Assembly (NCBI RefSeq): GCF_024623785.1
Contig: NZ_JANKBZ010000003.1
Location: 682,001 to 746,000, forward strand
DNA: 64,000 bases
Origin: Archangium lipolyticum
GTDB taxonomy: Bacteria > Myxococcota > Myxococcia > Myxococcales > Myxococcaceae
Direction: 5' to 3'
The notes beneath the pieces were generated by a model. The model was not told the DNA's origin and did no database searches. It worked only from the letters and a program-made list of their open reading frames with translations. The translations under genes were made by a program, and so were the position numbers. Below are positions 17,501 through 24,472 of the stretch, piece by piece. The stretch's first letter is position 1. Each line of letters starts with the position of its first letter.

Positions 17501-20252
17501 CAACATGGTGCTGGCCTACGAGTTCGCGCAGGCCCAGCGGCCCGGCTCCATCCGTGTGGCCTCGCTGGTGGACGCCGGGTCCGGCGCCCACTCCGAGTCG
17601 GTGGAGTGGCTGACGGCGGCCGGAGAGGACGTGGCGGCCGCGGAGAAGATCCCCGAGGGCTGGGCCTTCAACGGCGTCACCACGCGCAGCCGCACCCAAC
17701 GCGAGACGAGCACCTATCAGCGCGCTACCGAGCCACCCACCCTGGACACCACCTCCGTCACATACGCGGACCTGCTGCGCGGAGGGCAGCTCCTGCACCG
17801 GTCGCGGACGGCGGGCTTCGGCCACGAGGTGGACGCACTCTCACGGCTGCATGTCGACGTGGAGCGCCATACGACCGGCTCGGTCACCTTCCAGGACGGG
17901 CTCCTCCAGCGCCAGGTGCTGGAGAACGGGATGCATCGACGGACGCACTTCGTGGATGCCGCCGAGCGCGTGGTGGCCTACGAGGACGAGGTGGGCACCC
18001 GTTACACCTACGGGTACGACGCCCTGGGCCGCGTGCGCACCGTGCTGCTGCCCGGTGGGAAGCGACACCTGGCCTCCTATGACGGGCACGGCCGCGTCTC
18101 GCGCATCTGGCGCGAGGACATCGCCACCGTCGAGTACACCTACACCCCCGGAACGGGGCAATTGGAGGGCAAGCGCTTCCTCTCTCCGGCGGGCCAGCCC
18201 GTGCGAGCGGAGGCCTACGCCTACGACGGCATCGGTCGCAGGACGGTGGAGACCCACACCGACCTGACCACGGGCACCTCACTGGCCTATCGCTTCCATC
18301 ATGACGGGGCCACCCCAGCCGACCCCACGCGTCGCACGGACGTGGGCCTGTTGACGGCGGTGGAGGGAGAAGGCTTCGTCAAGACGTTCTCGTACTACCC
18401 CGATGGAAAGACGTGGCACCGCACCGTCCAGCTCAACGGCTGGCGCACGGTGGAGACGACGTGGACCTACGCCGACAATGGTGACGTCGCCCAGGCCACC
18501 ACCACGGTGAGAGACGCGGCCGGCCTCGTCCTGTCCGTCTCCACGCAGAAACAAGGCTGGGACACCTTTGGCCGCCTGCACACCCTCCACCTCGACGGCC
18601 AGCCGCTGGCGACGTTCACCTACAACGCGAATGGCCAGCCCAGGCAGGCCACCTTCGCCACGGGTGAGACGGCGACGCTGACCTACGATGGCCTCAGCCG
18701 CAAGCGCACCGGCCTCTTCCTGAGCTCGAATCGCTGGACGGCCTCGACCAGCATCAAGCTGAACGGCCGTGGCTTCCTCGACACCGAGGACATCGTCATC
18801 AACGGCCGGCCGCTCCAACGCGCCTACCAGTACTCGCCCCAGGGATTCCTGACACAATCGACGGACGCGGATGCGGCCTATGTGTATGGCTTCGACACCT
18901 TCGGCCTGCCCACGTCCATCACCCACAACGGGGTGACCCGCACGCTCGACCAGCAGGGTTCCACCCTCACAGCGGGCGACATCTCCTATACCTTCGACGC
19001 GCTCGGCCGGACCATCACCCGGGGCAACCTCACCTTCACCTACGGCCCCCACGGCCACCTCGAGACCGCGCGCAAGGGTGTCCTCGAGTGGCGATTCATC
19101 CATGACGAGGCCGGCCAGCGGCTGATGAAGCTCGCCGGCAACACCCCGGTGGCGGCCTACCTCGAAGGGGGCATGTACCTCGACGAGACGGGGCTCACGC
19201 AGCCGTTCAAGTTCGCCGGCCACGTGGTGGGCCTGGTGAAGAACGGCTCCTTCGAGATGCTGGCAGCGGATACCCGGGGCTCGGTCATCGCGGATGTGGA
19301 TGGAACCCCCCGCCTGGCATCCCCTTTCGGTGATCGCGACATCCACCCATCGCACGCCGCCGCCATCGACTACGTGGAGAAGGGATACGACGCGGACCTG
19401 GGCCTCATCCGCATGGGCGTGCGCGACTACGACTCCGGGCTCAACCGCTTCATGACGCCGGACCCGCTCTTCCTCGAACAACCAAAGCTGTGCGTTGGCC
19501 GACCGGTGGAGTGCAACCTGTACGGATACGCGGTGGGCAACCCCGTCACCTTCGTCGACCCGACGGGCACCGTCGTCGAAACGGCGTGGGACGTGGCCAG
19601 CCTGGCCATGGGCATCCACAGCATCTCCACGTGGGATGAGAACACCTCGACCTTCGCCAAGGTAATGGACGTCGTCGGTGTCGTGGCGGACACCGCTGCG
19701 GTGGTGGTGCCCTTCGTTCCGGGCGGCGCCGGCGCGGCCATCAAGGGCGTACGCGCGATCGACAAGACCGTGGACGCCGTCAGAGGGGCGGACAAGACGG
19801 TCGACGCCGTCCGTGCTGCCGACAAGGCAATAGATGCAACGAGCGACGCTGCTAAAATGGGCGACGCCGCCAGTGATGCCGTAAGGGACATAACGAATCC
19901 AGGACCGGAGCTTCTCCCCACTGGTTGGAGAGAGAGCGCACCGGGCCCCACAGTTGATTCCCACACGGGGCATCCAGTGGGTCGGTTCATCGTTGATCCG
20001 AAAGGCAATACGATGATTGAGCCGGCCGGCGGGGTGACCGTAGGCAATCCGTCGGGAACGTTCGTCGAGACGCGGTTTCCCAATGGCTCGCCCGCGCAAC
20101 AACTCCACGGTCCACATCGAAACTACTCAAAGTCACACGGTCACGGGTTCCAACCCGGCCCTGGTGTGAACGAACGCGGACCCAGCCTCGACCTTCAAGG
20201 CAATGTGGTTCCCTATGACTCGCCGGCGGCGCACTGGCCGGTGAATCGATAA
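14580..20252 (+). CDS. RHS2: exported SpvB/RHS-repeat toxin with putative nuclease-type tip
   Basis: GTG 14580 opens a 1890-aa protein with a classical signal peptide (cleavage after ASPALA, about residue 24). An SpvB-like part, VCBS loops (DIDSDGRIDF about 347, DMNGDSLPDL about 513, DGNRDGLTDV about 567) and many YD/RHS repeats lead to the core (GLIRMGVRDYDSGLNRFMTP, about 1610). The tip (about 1663-1890) starts with a PT-like VVETAWDVASLAMGIHS and passes through 10-residue ADKTVDAVR(G/A) repeats. It ends in a His/Gly-rich domain (RFIVDPKGNTMIEP, SHGHGFQPGPG, GNVVPYDSPAAHWP) that I associate with polymorphic toxin type 24 (moderate confidence). The presumed immunity gene starts 10 bp downstream with an AAGGAGG site overlapping the stop. 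Confidence 0.9.
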   Translation: MKRPLVVSTVLVWVCLASASPALAFDGPLRDMLMQAPQLSAPQRGSLTGQLVNTAFGPADVSRGAFSLPSPFSVPEDRGALLAPLFPTYSPDSGASEWGVGWNNSLSLERWRTQGDLDYVTDELTSPWGRLVQGRDGDWYPQGVSTPVRVRMNGTSATAWLPDGSTWHFGGQARIDTPRGTFAWYLTDVVTVLGRRTRLEWQPNASGRLFLQRAFHGGSGEDFQYRIELGYQPVVIPFVDYRSGVGLALDRRVSTVTVYARGAGTDVDAERWRYVLTHASDGLGPAFYLEQVAQRFPSGEQPPPTRYTYHHARERLRQPEWFFNPRMDQTLALMGEDVFQPEKATFLDIDSDGRIDFEHAYDGALIRQTATGFVIEPLPAPSADTFYGCRSGASYYNLPRHLAQMFPEDSAYQVVSLEFDASRRTTGLVLCNREGRLLHFAALEGQWELDANTRLVDLNRDRKPELLRVAAGVVEVLPNNSTSGQLAFGPARQGALLSQSGNSYQPLATWAQDMNGDSLPDLVVRHSGGLAVWWAKGQFEFEPIAQEYPLINLYGYYVSPAGYAFHFMDGNRDGLTDVLLVAQGDVRLFMNTGLAFQELDIPSFYYLGYVSTLPVVADFRGSGNTEVAFASYGITHGVALDGPETGLMASADDGRGTVLRFQYGRGPSGPEVHQLPAVLSTLVVESSGYDALRYDYAYTHPVHHSVGKFLVGYGTVERQDGTVTQTEDFLNGDTYAGLPASSSQKDARTPGLHSFTSRQYEDASFRGIPWKRLKEVRSGWLGPQGERLEEWTEYPVYEADVCPATVVQHLRHGTLTTEKRRALVSGLANHLHCLEDRIILSGTHADSTLDFRHESRLRRNVVGLVERVESVGDGQTLVLQEVGYRADHTVQSVSEPGRGTTTFDMDPLTLLLSKVTSPDGTWVEVAQRDPLTDNLLTLVKQRGGKSYAQHFRYDEQERLKKQWDNTGRATETDPNMVLAYEFAQAQRPGSIRVASLVDAGSGAHSESVEWLTAAGEDVAAAEKIPEGWAFNGVTTRSRTQRETSTYQRATEPPTLDTTSVTYADLLRGGQLLHRSRTAGFGHEVDALSRLHVDVERHTTGSVTFQDGLLQRQVLENGMHRRTHFVDAAERVVAYEDEVGTRYTYGYDALGRVRTVLLPGGKRHLASYDGHGRVSRIWREDIATVEYTYTPGTGQLEGKRFLSPAGQPVRAEAYAYDGIGRRTVETHTDLTTGTSLAYRFHHDGATPADPTRRTDVGLLTAVEGEGFVKTFSYYPDGKTWHRTVQLNGWRTVETTWTYADNGDVAQATTTVRDAAGLVLSVSTQKQGWDTFGRLHTLHLDGQPLATFTYNANGQPRQATFATGETATLTYDGLSRKRTGLFLSSNRWTASTSIKLNGRGFLDTEDIVINGRPLQRAYQYSPQGFLTQSTDADAAYVYGFDTFGLPTSITHNGVTRTLDQQGSTLTAGDISYTFDALGRTITRGNLTFTYGPHGHLETARKGVLEWRFIHDEAGQRLMKLAGNTPVAAYLEGGMYLDETGLTQPFKFAGHVVGLVKNGSFEMLAADTRGSVIADVDGTPRLASPFGDRDIHPSHAAAIDYVEKGYDADLGLIRMGVRDYDSGLNRFMTPDPLFLEQPKLCVGRPVECNLYGYAVGNPVTFVDPTGTVVETAWDVASLAMGIHSISTWDENTSTFAKVMDVVGVVADTAAVVVPFVPGGAGAAIKGVRAIDKTVDAVRGADKTVDAVRAADKAIDATSDAAKMGDAASDAVRDITNPGPELLPTGWRESAPGPTVDSHTGHPVGRFIVDPKGNTMIEPAGGVTVGNPSGTFVETRFPNGSPAQQLHGPHRNYSKSHGHGFQPGPGVNERGPSLDLQGNVVPYDSPAAHWPVNR
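19755..19883 (+). repeat. Imperfect 30-bp coding repeats in RHS2 tip
   Basis: Four tandem degenerate 10-residue units of the type A-D-K-T-V-D-A-V-R-G encode an amphipathic helix between the RHS core and the terminal toxin domain. They may act as a spacer or pre-toxin linker. The third and fourth units have drifted (ADKAIDATSD, AAKMGDAASD). Confidence 0.6.
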
Positions 20253-20262
20253 GGAGGACGCG

Positions 20263-20652
20263 ATGGAGCGAACCAAGATCATAAGCCGCTTCAATACGCT
20301 GTACCTTGGCGACTCGCTGCTTCAACAGGTAGAGCTGAAGATCGGCGAAGCAGAATGCCTGCTGAAGTTCAACGCAGGCAAGGTGCTCAGGGCCGAGGGA
20401 GCCAGCATCTTCGATGCCGAAGCAAGGTTCGCGCCGGCCCTGCTCCGCCTTCAAGGGGTACGGTCGATCACCTGCGAAGGCGGCCGCTACCAGCTGAACT
20501 CCACCGTAGTGGATTTCGGAGCGGTGGCCAGTGCAGATCGCGAGTACATCGAGTTCTACCTCGATCTCACCGGAGGAACGGATCCGGATGCCTTCATGGT
20601 GAAGGTGAAGTTCGAGGCCAAAGCATTCGAGTTCGGTCCCGCAGAAGGATGA
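20263..20652 (+). CDS. Putative immunity protein for RHS2 tip
   Basis: The 129-aa cytoplasmic-looking protein (no signal peptide) starts 10 bp after the RHS2 stop behind AAGGAGG. The N-terminal FNTLYLGDSLLQQVEL resembles the small DUF6258-type proteins often found next to polymorphic toxins; that family call is tentative. A conserved-looking acidic C-terminal half follows (EYIEFYLDLTGGTDPD). Immediate position, small size and acidic character make it the best candidate to neutralise the RHS2 toxin domain. Both ends of the gene, joined by a deletion, recur at 21246-21269, so it was once duplicated together with the RHS2 3' end. Confidence 0.7.
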   Translation: MERTKIISRFNTLYLGDSLLQQVELKIGEAECLLKFNAGKVLRAEGASIFDAEARFAPALLRLQGVRSITCEGGRYQLNSTVVDFGAVASADREYIEFYLDLTGGTDPDAFMVKVKFEAKAFEFGPAEG

Positions 20653-20736
20653 AAACCATGCGGCGACTGGATAAAGGCCTGAAGGACGGCAGTCTCAGGC
20701 TACGCACTGACCGTTCCGACCGAGGGGGGTAGTAGA

Positions 20737-21168
20737 ATGTCACAGTTTGTGATGGTTCGAGCGGTTGACGGAATTCCATGTCCCAGAGGCATTCGTCTCC
20801 GTAAGATTGATACCAGCGAGGATTTTTTGTCTCGTGTTGCGCGGGAGTACTTTGGCTCGACTGATAATTGCCGCCTTGTCGTGGATCTGGAAGGAGCCGC
20901 AGAATCCTTCATGAATGCTGCCTGGGATGCCCAGCGCAGGGGCGAAGATGTCGAGGGTATCGAGTTTTCTCGATTTGCTAGATTGTTAATTCAGAAGGGA
21001 GTAGATTTCATCTGCTGGGCTGGTGATGACCATCGTAACCTGCCTGTAGTCAGGTCTTGGTTGGAGTTCGTCGAGCAATTGCGTGCTCAGACTGCGCAGC
21101 AGCCTGCAGACTGCTGGATGTACTTTCGGCCTGTCCCATGTTCGGAGGTGTCAGACACCCTTCCGTAG
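20737..21168 (+). CDS. Small soluble protein in RHS2 cassette array, putative immunity
   Basis: The 143-aa product has no signal or membrane segment and uses many AT-rich codons (gat ttt ttg tct, aga ttg tta att), clearly unlike the RHS genes around it, which suggests separate acquisition. A purine-rich GAGGGGGG site lies about 9 nt before ATG 20737. I recognise no family. Visible features are an acidic, Trp-containing middle (KGVDFICWAGDDHRN) and a C-terminal CWMYFRP. Its stop lies exactly where the decayed copy of the RHS2 3' end begins, so it sits between two cassettes. It is probably an immunity gene left from a former tip, or a second immunity gene for RHS2. Confidence 0.6.
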   Translation: MSQFVMVRAVDGIPCPRGIRLRKIDTSEDFLSRVAREYFGSTDNCRLVVDLEGAAESFMNAAWDAQRRGEDVEGIEFSRFARLLIQKGVDFICWAGDDHRNLPVVRSWLEFVEQLRAQTAQQPADCWMYFRPVPCSEVSDTLP

Positions 21169-21269
21169 CCTCGACCTTCAAGGCAATGTGGTTCCCTATG
21201 ACTCGCCAGCGGCGCACTGGCCGGTGAATCGATAAGGAGGACGAGATGGCGAGTTCGGTCCCGCATAAG
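21167..21269 (+). pseudogene. Decayed duplicate of RHS2 3' end plus immunity gene
   Basis: Bases 21167-21249 repeat 20184-20266 (offset 983 bp): the last 22 codons of RHS2, its stop, the AAGGAGG site and the next ATG. One difference is visible in the coding part (ccg to cca) and one before the ATG. The copy then jumps to the equivalent of 20628, the last codons of the immunity gene (E-F-G-P-A-E-G), where one base change creates an early TAA. Most of the immunity gene is deleted. This remnant links to the orphan tip at 21271. Confidence 0.85.
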
Positions 21270-21270
21270 G

Positions 21271-21477
21271 ATGGCTGTTCCCAAAGGCCCCATAAATCCT
21301 CACCGCTCCGGCAGCTATGGCGAGATCGTTGATGGGAAGTTCACCGAGCGATTGCGGATCGACCCGGCTACGCCTCCCGGCAAAAAAGGACCCAACTACA
21401 GTCACTATCATCTCAACGGGAAAGGCACGCATCACAGCCCGAGATCAAGTGACAAGGACCCAGGCTTCAATCCATGA
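21271..21477 (+). pseudogene. Orphan RHS toxin tip fragment
   Basis: The 68-residue frame has the look of the last part of a polymorphic-toxin domain: GSYGEIVDGKFTERLRIDPA, then GPNYSHYHLNGKGTHHSP with clustered His residues and a DPGF end. It lacks any RHS core or export signal, so it cannot be delivered by itself. It is therefore called a displaced tip rather than a working gene. The frame stays open leftward through the decayed RHS2 remnant, so its true 5' limit is the recombination junction. Its TGA overlaps the ATG of the next gene (ATGA), preserving a toxin-immunity coupling. It could still serve as a donor for tip exchange with RHS2. Confidence 0.6.
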
Positions 21478-21848
21478 AGATCGACATGAAAGAGTCTTTC
21501 GATTTACTGGACTGGCACGATGCCGTTCTGTTGGACGTCTTCGTCGACAGGAGAAACCCCGGCGACTGTGACGAGGTAGCCTTGCACATTCAGTGGCCGA
21601 ATGGGCGGATTCAATCGGTTCGCTTTCTGGACTGCTACGCTTTCGAGGCCTTGATGAACTTTGGCGTGCGGGCGCCTGAAAGTATTCGCGAAGGCCAATG
21701 CATCGAGGACTCGCCAGCGTTGCGCGAGTTGCAGCAGAAGTGGGCCGTATTGGGAGTGGACCTGTCGGACATCTACTGCTTCGAGGTGAAGACGAACTCA
21801 ACAGCCAGTCTGTTGCGTATGTATGCACGGCGATTCGAGATGTCGTAA
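21474..21848 (+). CDS. Putative immunity protein paired with orphan tip
   Basis: The 124-aa protein begins at the ATGA overlap with the orphan tip stop; a second ATG (MKIDMKESF) lies four codons in. It is soluble and acidic, starting FDLLDWHDAVLLDVFVDR, with a strand-rich middle (EVALHIQWPNGRIQSVRF) and an IYCFEVKTNS motif near the end. I do not recognise a named family, but the DWHDA-type N-terminus and size fit small immunity proteins of RHS/CDI loci. Retaining it after its toxin has been displaced would protect against siblings that still carry that tip. Confidence 0.6.
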   Translation: MKIDMKESFDLLDWHDAVLLDVFVDRRNPGDCDEVALHIQWPNGRIQSVRFLDCYAFEALMNFGVRAPESIREGQCIEDSPALRELQQKWAVLGVDLSDIYCFEVKTNSTASLLRMYARRFEMS

Positions 21849-21867
21849 AATCAACCCGAGCAGGAGA

Positions 21868-22473
21868 TCATTGACCGGATTTCATCCGCAAGAAGCCCAC
21901 GACGGTGTGCGTAGTCATTCCTCGCCATGTCGAGCGTGGCGGCATCATGTGCCGCCTCCTTCGAATCCACCATCGAGCAGGCAGCAGCCCCAGCAGCAAC
22001 GGAGGCACCCAGCTCGGGACGCCCACCCAGAACGACCGCACCTTCACCGCGTCCCGGGCGGTGTCCGCTCCACCCTGGCTCTCGTCACTGATGAGCCAGA
22101 ACCCCATCCGGTTCCAGACAGACCGCTCCGGCGGCTTCCGGGGCGCTCGAAAGAAGGCGCCCCCAAGATCGAAACGATCCAGAGGCCCCGGCCCGAGACG
22201 CCGGAACACGTCGGCCCCCATCAGGAAAGCGCCGTTTCCCGGCCACCGGAGGCGATAATGGGTCTGAAGGATCGCGGCGCCCTCGGCACGATCCACGTCG
22301 ACGCCAAACGAGGTGTAGCGCCAGTAGCTGAACGGCCACATCACCAGGAAGGCCAGGCCCAGGAGCAATGCGCCTCCGAGAAGGAGGCCGGACACGAGGC
22401 TACGGGCGGACTCGGGCTCGGGGCGTGACCGCATTCGGGAATGATGCGCCTGGACCGAGGGCCTGTGCCCCAA
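21868..22473 (-). CDS. Membrane protein of duplicated module (block B copy)
   Basis: The frame is 201 aa. The conserved core (RSLVSGLLLGGALLLGLAFL to PALLGLLPARWW-type C-terminal helix and Arg tail) matches the 165-aa block A protein. Both ends differ. The C-terminus is extended by about 30 residues (RHMMPPRSTWRG onward) because the block A stop is missing at the left edge of block B. The N-terminus (MGHRPSVQAHHSRMRSR) runs into the deletion junction near 22450, and the internal start MRSRPEPE is more plausible. Two transmembrane helices with about 80 residues outside are predicted. Function unknown. Confidence 0.6.
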   Translation of the reverse strand: MGHRPSVQAHHSRMRSRPEPESARSLVSGLLLGGALLLGLAFLVMWPFSYWRYTSFGVDVDRAEGAAILQTHYRLRWPGNGAFLMGADVFRRLGPGPLDRFDLGGAFFRAPRKPPERSVWNRMGFWLISDESQGGADTARDAVKVRSFWVGVPSWVPPLLLGLLPARWWIRRRRHMMPPRSTWRGMTTHTVVGFLRMKSGQ

Positions 22474-22531
22474 GGGTTACTACTGTGACGGTGGACCGGG
22501 CGGTATCTGCCGCCGCATCCTCGCCGAGTAG
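22454..22531 (+). pseudogene. 3' remnant of the Cys-rich lipoprotein gene
   Basis: These 78 bp equal 12005-12082, the last 26 codons including stop of the small lipoprotein (second C-P-K-G-Y-Y-C-D-G unit). The signal peptide and first unit are missing, replaced by the block B junction. No start or ribosome-binding site is available, so it is a dead fragment marking the edge of the identical tract. Confidence 0.85.
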
Positions 22532-22550
22532 GCCCCACTGACAGGCGGGA

Positions 22551-22583
22551 GCGGCAACCCGTCGAGGCCGAACGGGTTGCCGC
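22551..22583. terminator. Hairpin terminator, block B copy
   Basis: Identical to the 12-bp-stem hairpin at 12102-12134, at the offset of 10449 bp. It lies downstream of the HEAT-repeat gene on the minus strand. Confidence 0.6.
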
Positions 22584-22589
22584 CCTCGT

Positions 22590-24431
22590 TCACGGGCAGG
22601 GCAGCATCCGCTGCACCCCGGTGTAGGCGAGCTCCACCACCCCGCTCCCCGTCGCCACCACCAGGGTGATATCCGCGTCGATCCGCCAGGCCTTCGGGAA
22701 CCCGGGCAGTTGTGCCAGATGGTGGAGCGTCCAGGTGCCATCACCCTCGCGGGTGAGCGTGTGGGCAAAGCCCTCATTGAGCCCCATGTGCGCCATCCCC
22801 GTGAACGCCAGGAGTCTGCCGGGAAGCTCCGCGAAACCCAGAAAGGACTCCTCCTCCGTCTCCAGGATGGGCGTCTTGCTCCCGTCCTCCGCGAGGAACC
22901 ACAGCGCGCCGCCAAACTCTCCCTTGTCCACCCCCATGAGCCACCCTCCCTCCACACGGTGGAAGCTCGTCTGGGCACTGCGCAGCTCGGGGTATGGGAA
23001 GTTCTGGAACGTGTCGGGCCGCCGCGGCCGATCCACCGGCTTCAGGGTCAGCCAGCGCTCCCCCTTGCGAACCCGCCACTGCCTGGCTTCCTCGTCCCAG
23101 CACCGCTCCTCGGGAGACGCCCTTCGCTCATCCCACGCCGCCCAGCGCTCCTTCCAGAACCCCTGGGAGTGGTGCATCGGACGGGGAGCCCGGCTCGCGA
23201 GCTCGATGGCCTCCATGGCTCTCTCCGCGGCACGGCGGACCGGACCGAACCAGTGCTCCCGCCGCAAGGCGGCGAGCATCGGGAGTGCCTCCGCCGAGCC
23301 GACACGCCCCAAGGCCGTCACGGCCTCGTATTGGACACGCCAGGAGAGCTCCCCCAGGGCGGCCTCGAGCAGCACGGGCACCGCATCGGGCGAGCGCGTC
23401 CACCCCAACGCCTCAGCCGCCCGCTCCCGAGCCTCCCAATCCCTGGCGGTTCGCAGCAGCTCGGAGAGCCGGGGGATCGCGGGCGTCGCCGCCGGGCCCA
23501 GCCGCCCCAGGTTGGCGAACACCCCCCCGCGCTCGACTCCATCCGGGTTGTCCAGCGCGCGGATGAGGTTGGCCACCACGTCGCCCTCCCCCATCGCCGT
23601 CAGCGCATCGGACGCGGCGTCACGCAGCTGCTCGTCGCCAGATGCATCGCGTACCTTCCGGAGCTCGGGAATGGCCTCGCTCGCCGCCGGACCGATGTGC
23701 GCCAGCCAGAGGATCGCCACCCTCCTGGCCAATGGCGGACGCCTGGCATCGGCGAGCACGGCGGCCAGACGGGGCACCACCGGAGCCGTGACAGGTGGGG
23801 CCCCGCGGCGGCTGTCGAGCTCGTCCAGCATGACTCGCAGCACCTTGGTGGAGGTCTTCCTGTCCTCGAGCGCCTCGACGAGAACGGCCACGCCCGCTTC
23901 ACCGAAGTCCTCCAGTAACTGGACGACCCCCATGTCACCTCGGAGCAACATCTGCCTGAGCGTGGGGATGACCGATGCGTCCTTCGTGCGACCCAGCGCC
24001 CAGGCCGCCCAGAGCACCTTGTTCTTCACGGCCCGGGTGAGCGCCGGGATCGCCGGCTTCGCGGCTTCGTCGAAGAAGCCGAGCGCGTATGCCGCGCTCT
24101 CACGCACCTGAGGATGGCGGTGCTCGAGCAGCGCCGTCAGCCGAGGCAATGCGTCCGGCCCCAGCTTCGCCAACGCCCGGCCCAGGGCTTCATCCTCATT
24201 CGTGATGCCACCCTGGGGTCCCCGCGCGGAGCCGAGCTCCACCAGCCTCGCGACACAGGCCTCGACCGTCGCGCACACTTCCTCGCCGGGAGCCGCTCCT
24301 CCGGGTGCGGCTCCGAGCAGCACGAACACCAGAAGCAAGAGCCCTCCCCCACGAAGCCGGGAGGGAGCCGGGAGAAGAGACCATCTTCGCGAGGAGCGCA
24401 TCACGCCTCGCATCATAGACCGGGAGGACAT
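22590..24431 (-). CDS. Exported HEAT-repeat protein (full-length copy)
   Basis: The 613-aa protein has an N-terminal export signal (RLRGGGLLLLVFVLLGAAPG, cleavage near GGAAPG) and then an array of HEAT/PBS-lyase-like repeats (about 85-390; units such as ALPRLTALLEHRHPQVRESA and AIPALTRAVKNKVLWAAWAL). A non-repetitive beta-rich C-terminal domain (about 400-613; PELRSAQTSFHRVEGGW, EEESFLGFAELPGRLLAF) follows. It is probably a periplasmic or surface scaffold. The start is uncertain: ATG 24431 overlaps a terminator hairpin, and the Met at 24401 (MRSSRRWSLL) gives a more usual signal peptide. The C-terminal three quarters are identical to the truncated block A copy. Confidence 0.8.
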   Translation of the reverse strand: MSSRSMMRGVMRSSRRWSLLPAPSRLRGGGLLLLVFVLLGAAPGGAAPGEEVCATVEACVARLVELGSARGPQGGITNEDEALGRALAKLGPDALPRLTALLEHRHPQVRESAAYALGFFDEAAKPAIPALTRAVKNKVLWAAWALGRTKDASVIPTLRQMLLRGDMGVVQLLEDFGEAGVAVLVEALEDRKTSTKVLRVMLDELDSRRGAPPVTAPVVPRLAAVLADARRPPLARRVAILWLAHIGPAASEAIPELRKVRDASGDEQLRDAASDALTAMGEGDVVANLIRALDNPDGVERGGVFANLGRLGPAATPAIPRLSELLRTARDWEARERAAEALGWTRSPDAVPVLLEAALGELSWRVQYEAVTALGRVGSAEALPMLAALRREHWFGPVRRAAERAMEAIELASRAPRPMHHSQGFWKERWAAWDERRASPEERCWDEEARQWRVRKGERWLTLKPVDRPRRPDTFQNFPYPELRSAQTSFHRVEGGWLMGVDKGEFGGALWFLAEDGSKTPILETEEESFLGFAELPGRLLAFTGMAHMGLNEGFAHTLTREGDGTWTLHHLAQLPGFPKAWRIDADITLVVATGSGVVELAYTGVQRMLPCP

Positions 24432-24459
24432 CCGGGCTCGATGGAAGGGCGAGCCCGGA
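24431..24459 (-). terminator. 10-bp-stem hairpin after the metallopeptidase gene
   Basis: TCCGGGCTCG (24431-24440) pairs with CGAGCCCGGA (24450-24459) around a 9-nt loop, 14 bp beyond the stop of the minus-strand peptidase-like gene. It separates that gene from the HEAT gene that follows on the same strand. Confidence 0.55.
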
Positions 24460-24472
24460 CTCCGTCAGGCAC

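Larger units (their letters stand above)
21950..24017. repeat. Duplicated module, block B
   Basis: Direct repeat of block A (11127-13568), lying downstream of the RHS2 cassette array in the same orientation. Its left part (21950-22440) is a diverged copy of the membrane-protein gene. At 22454 it joins, after a roughly 374-bp deletion relative to A, to a tract apparently identical to 12005-13383 that runs to 23832. It then diverges through 24017 and continues into the intact 5' half of the HEAT gene, which A lacks. Confidence 0.9.

Noticed and set aside
11107..24431. Blocks A and B considered as insertion sequences or a composite transposon
   Set aside because: No transposase, terminal inverted repeats or target duplications were seen. 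The blocks carry ordinary cellular genes and differ by deletions, so homologous duplication explains them better.
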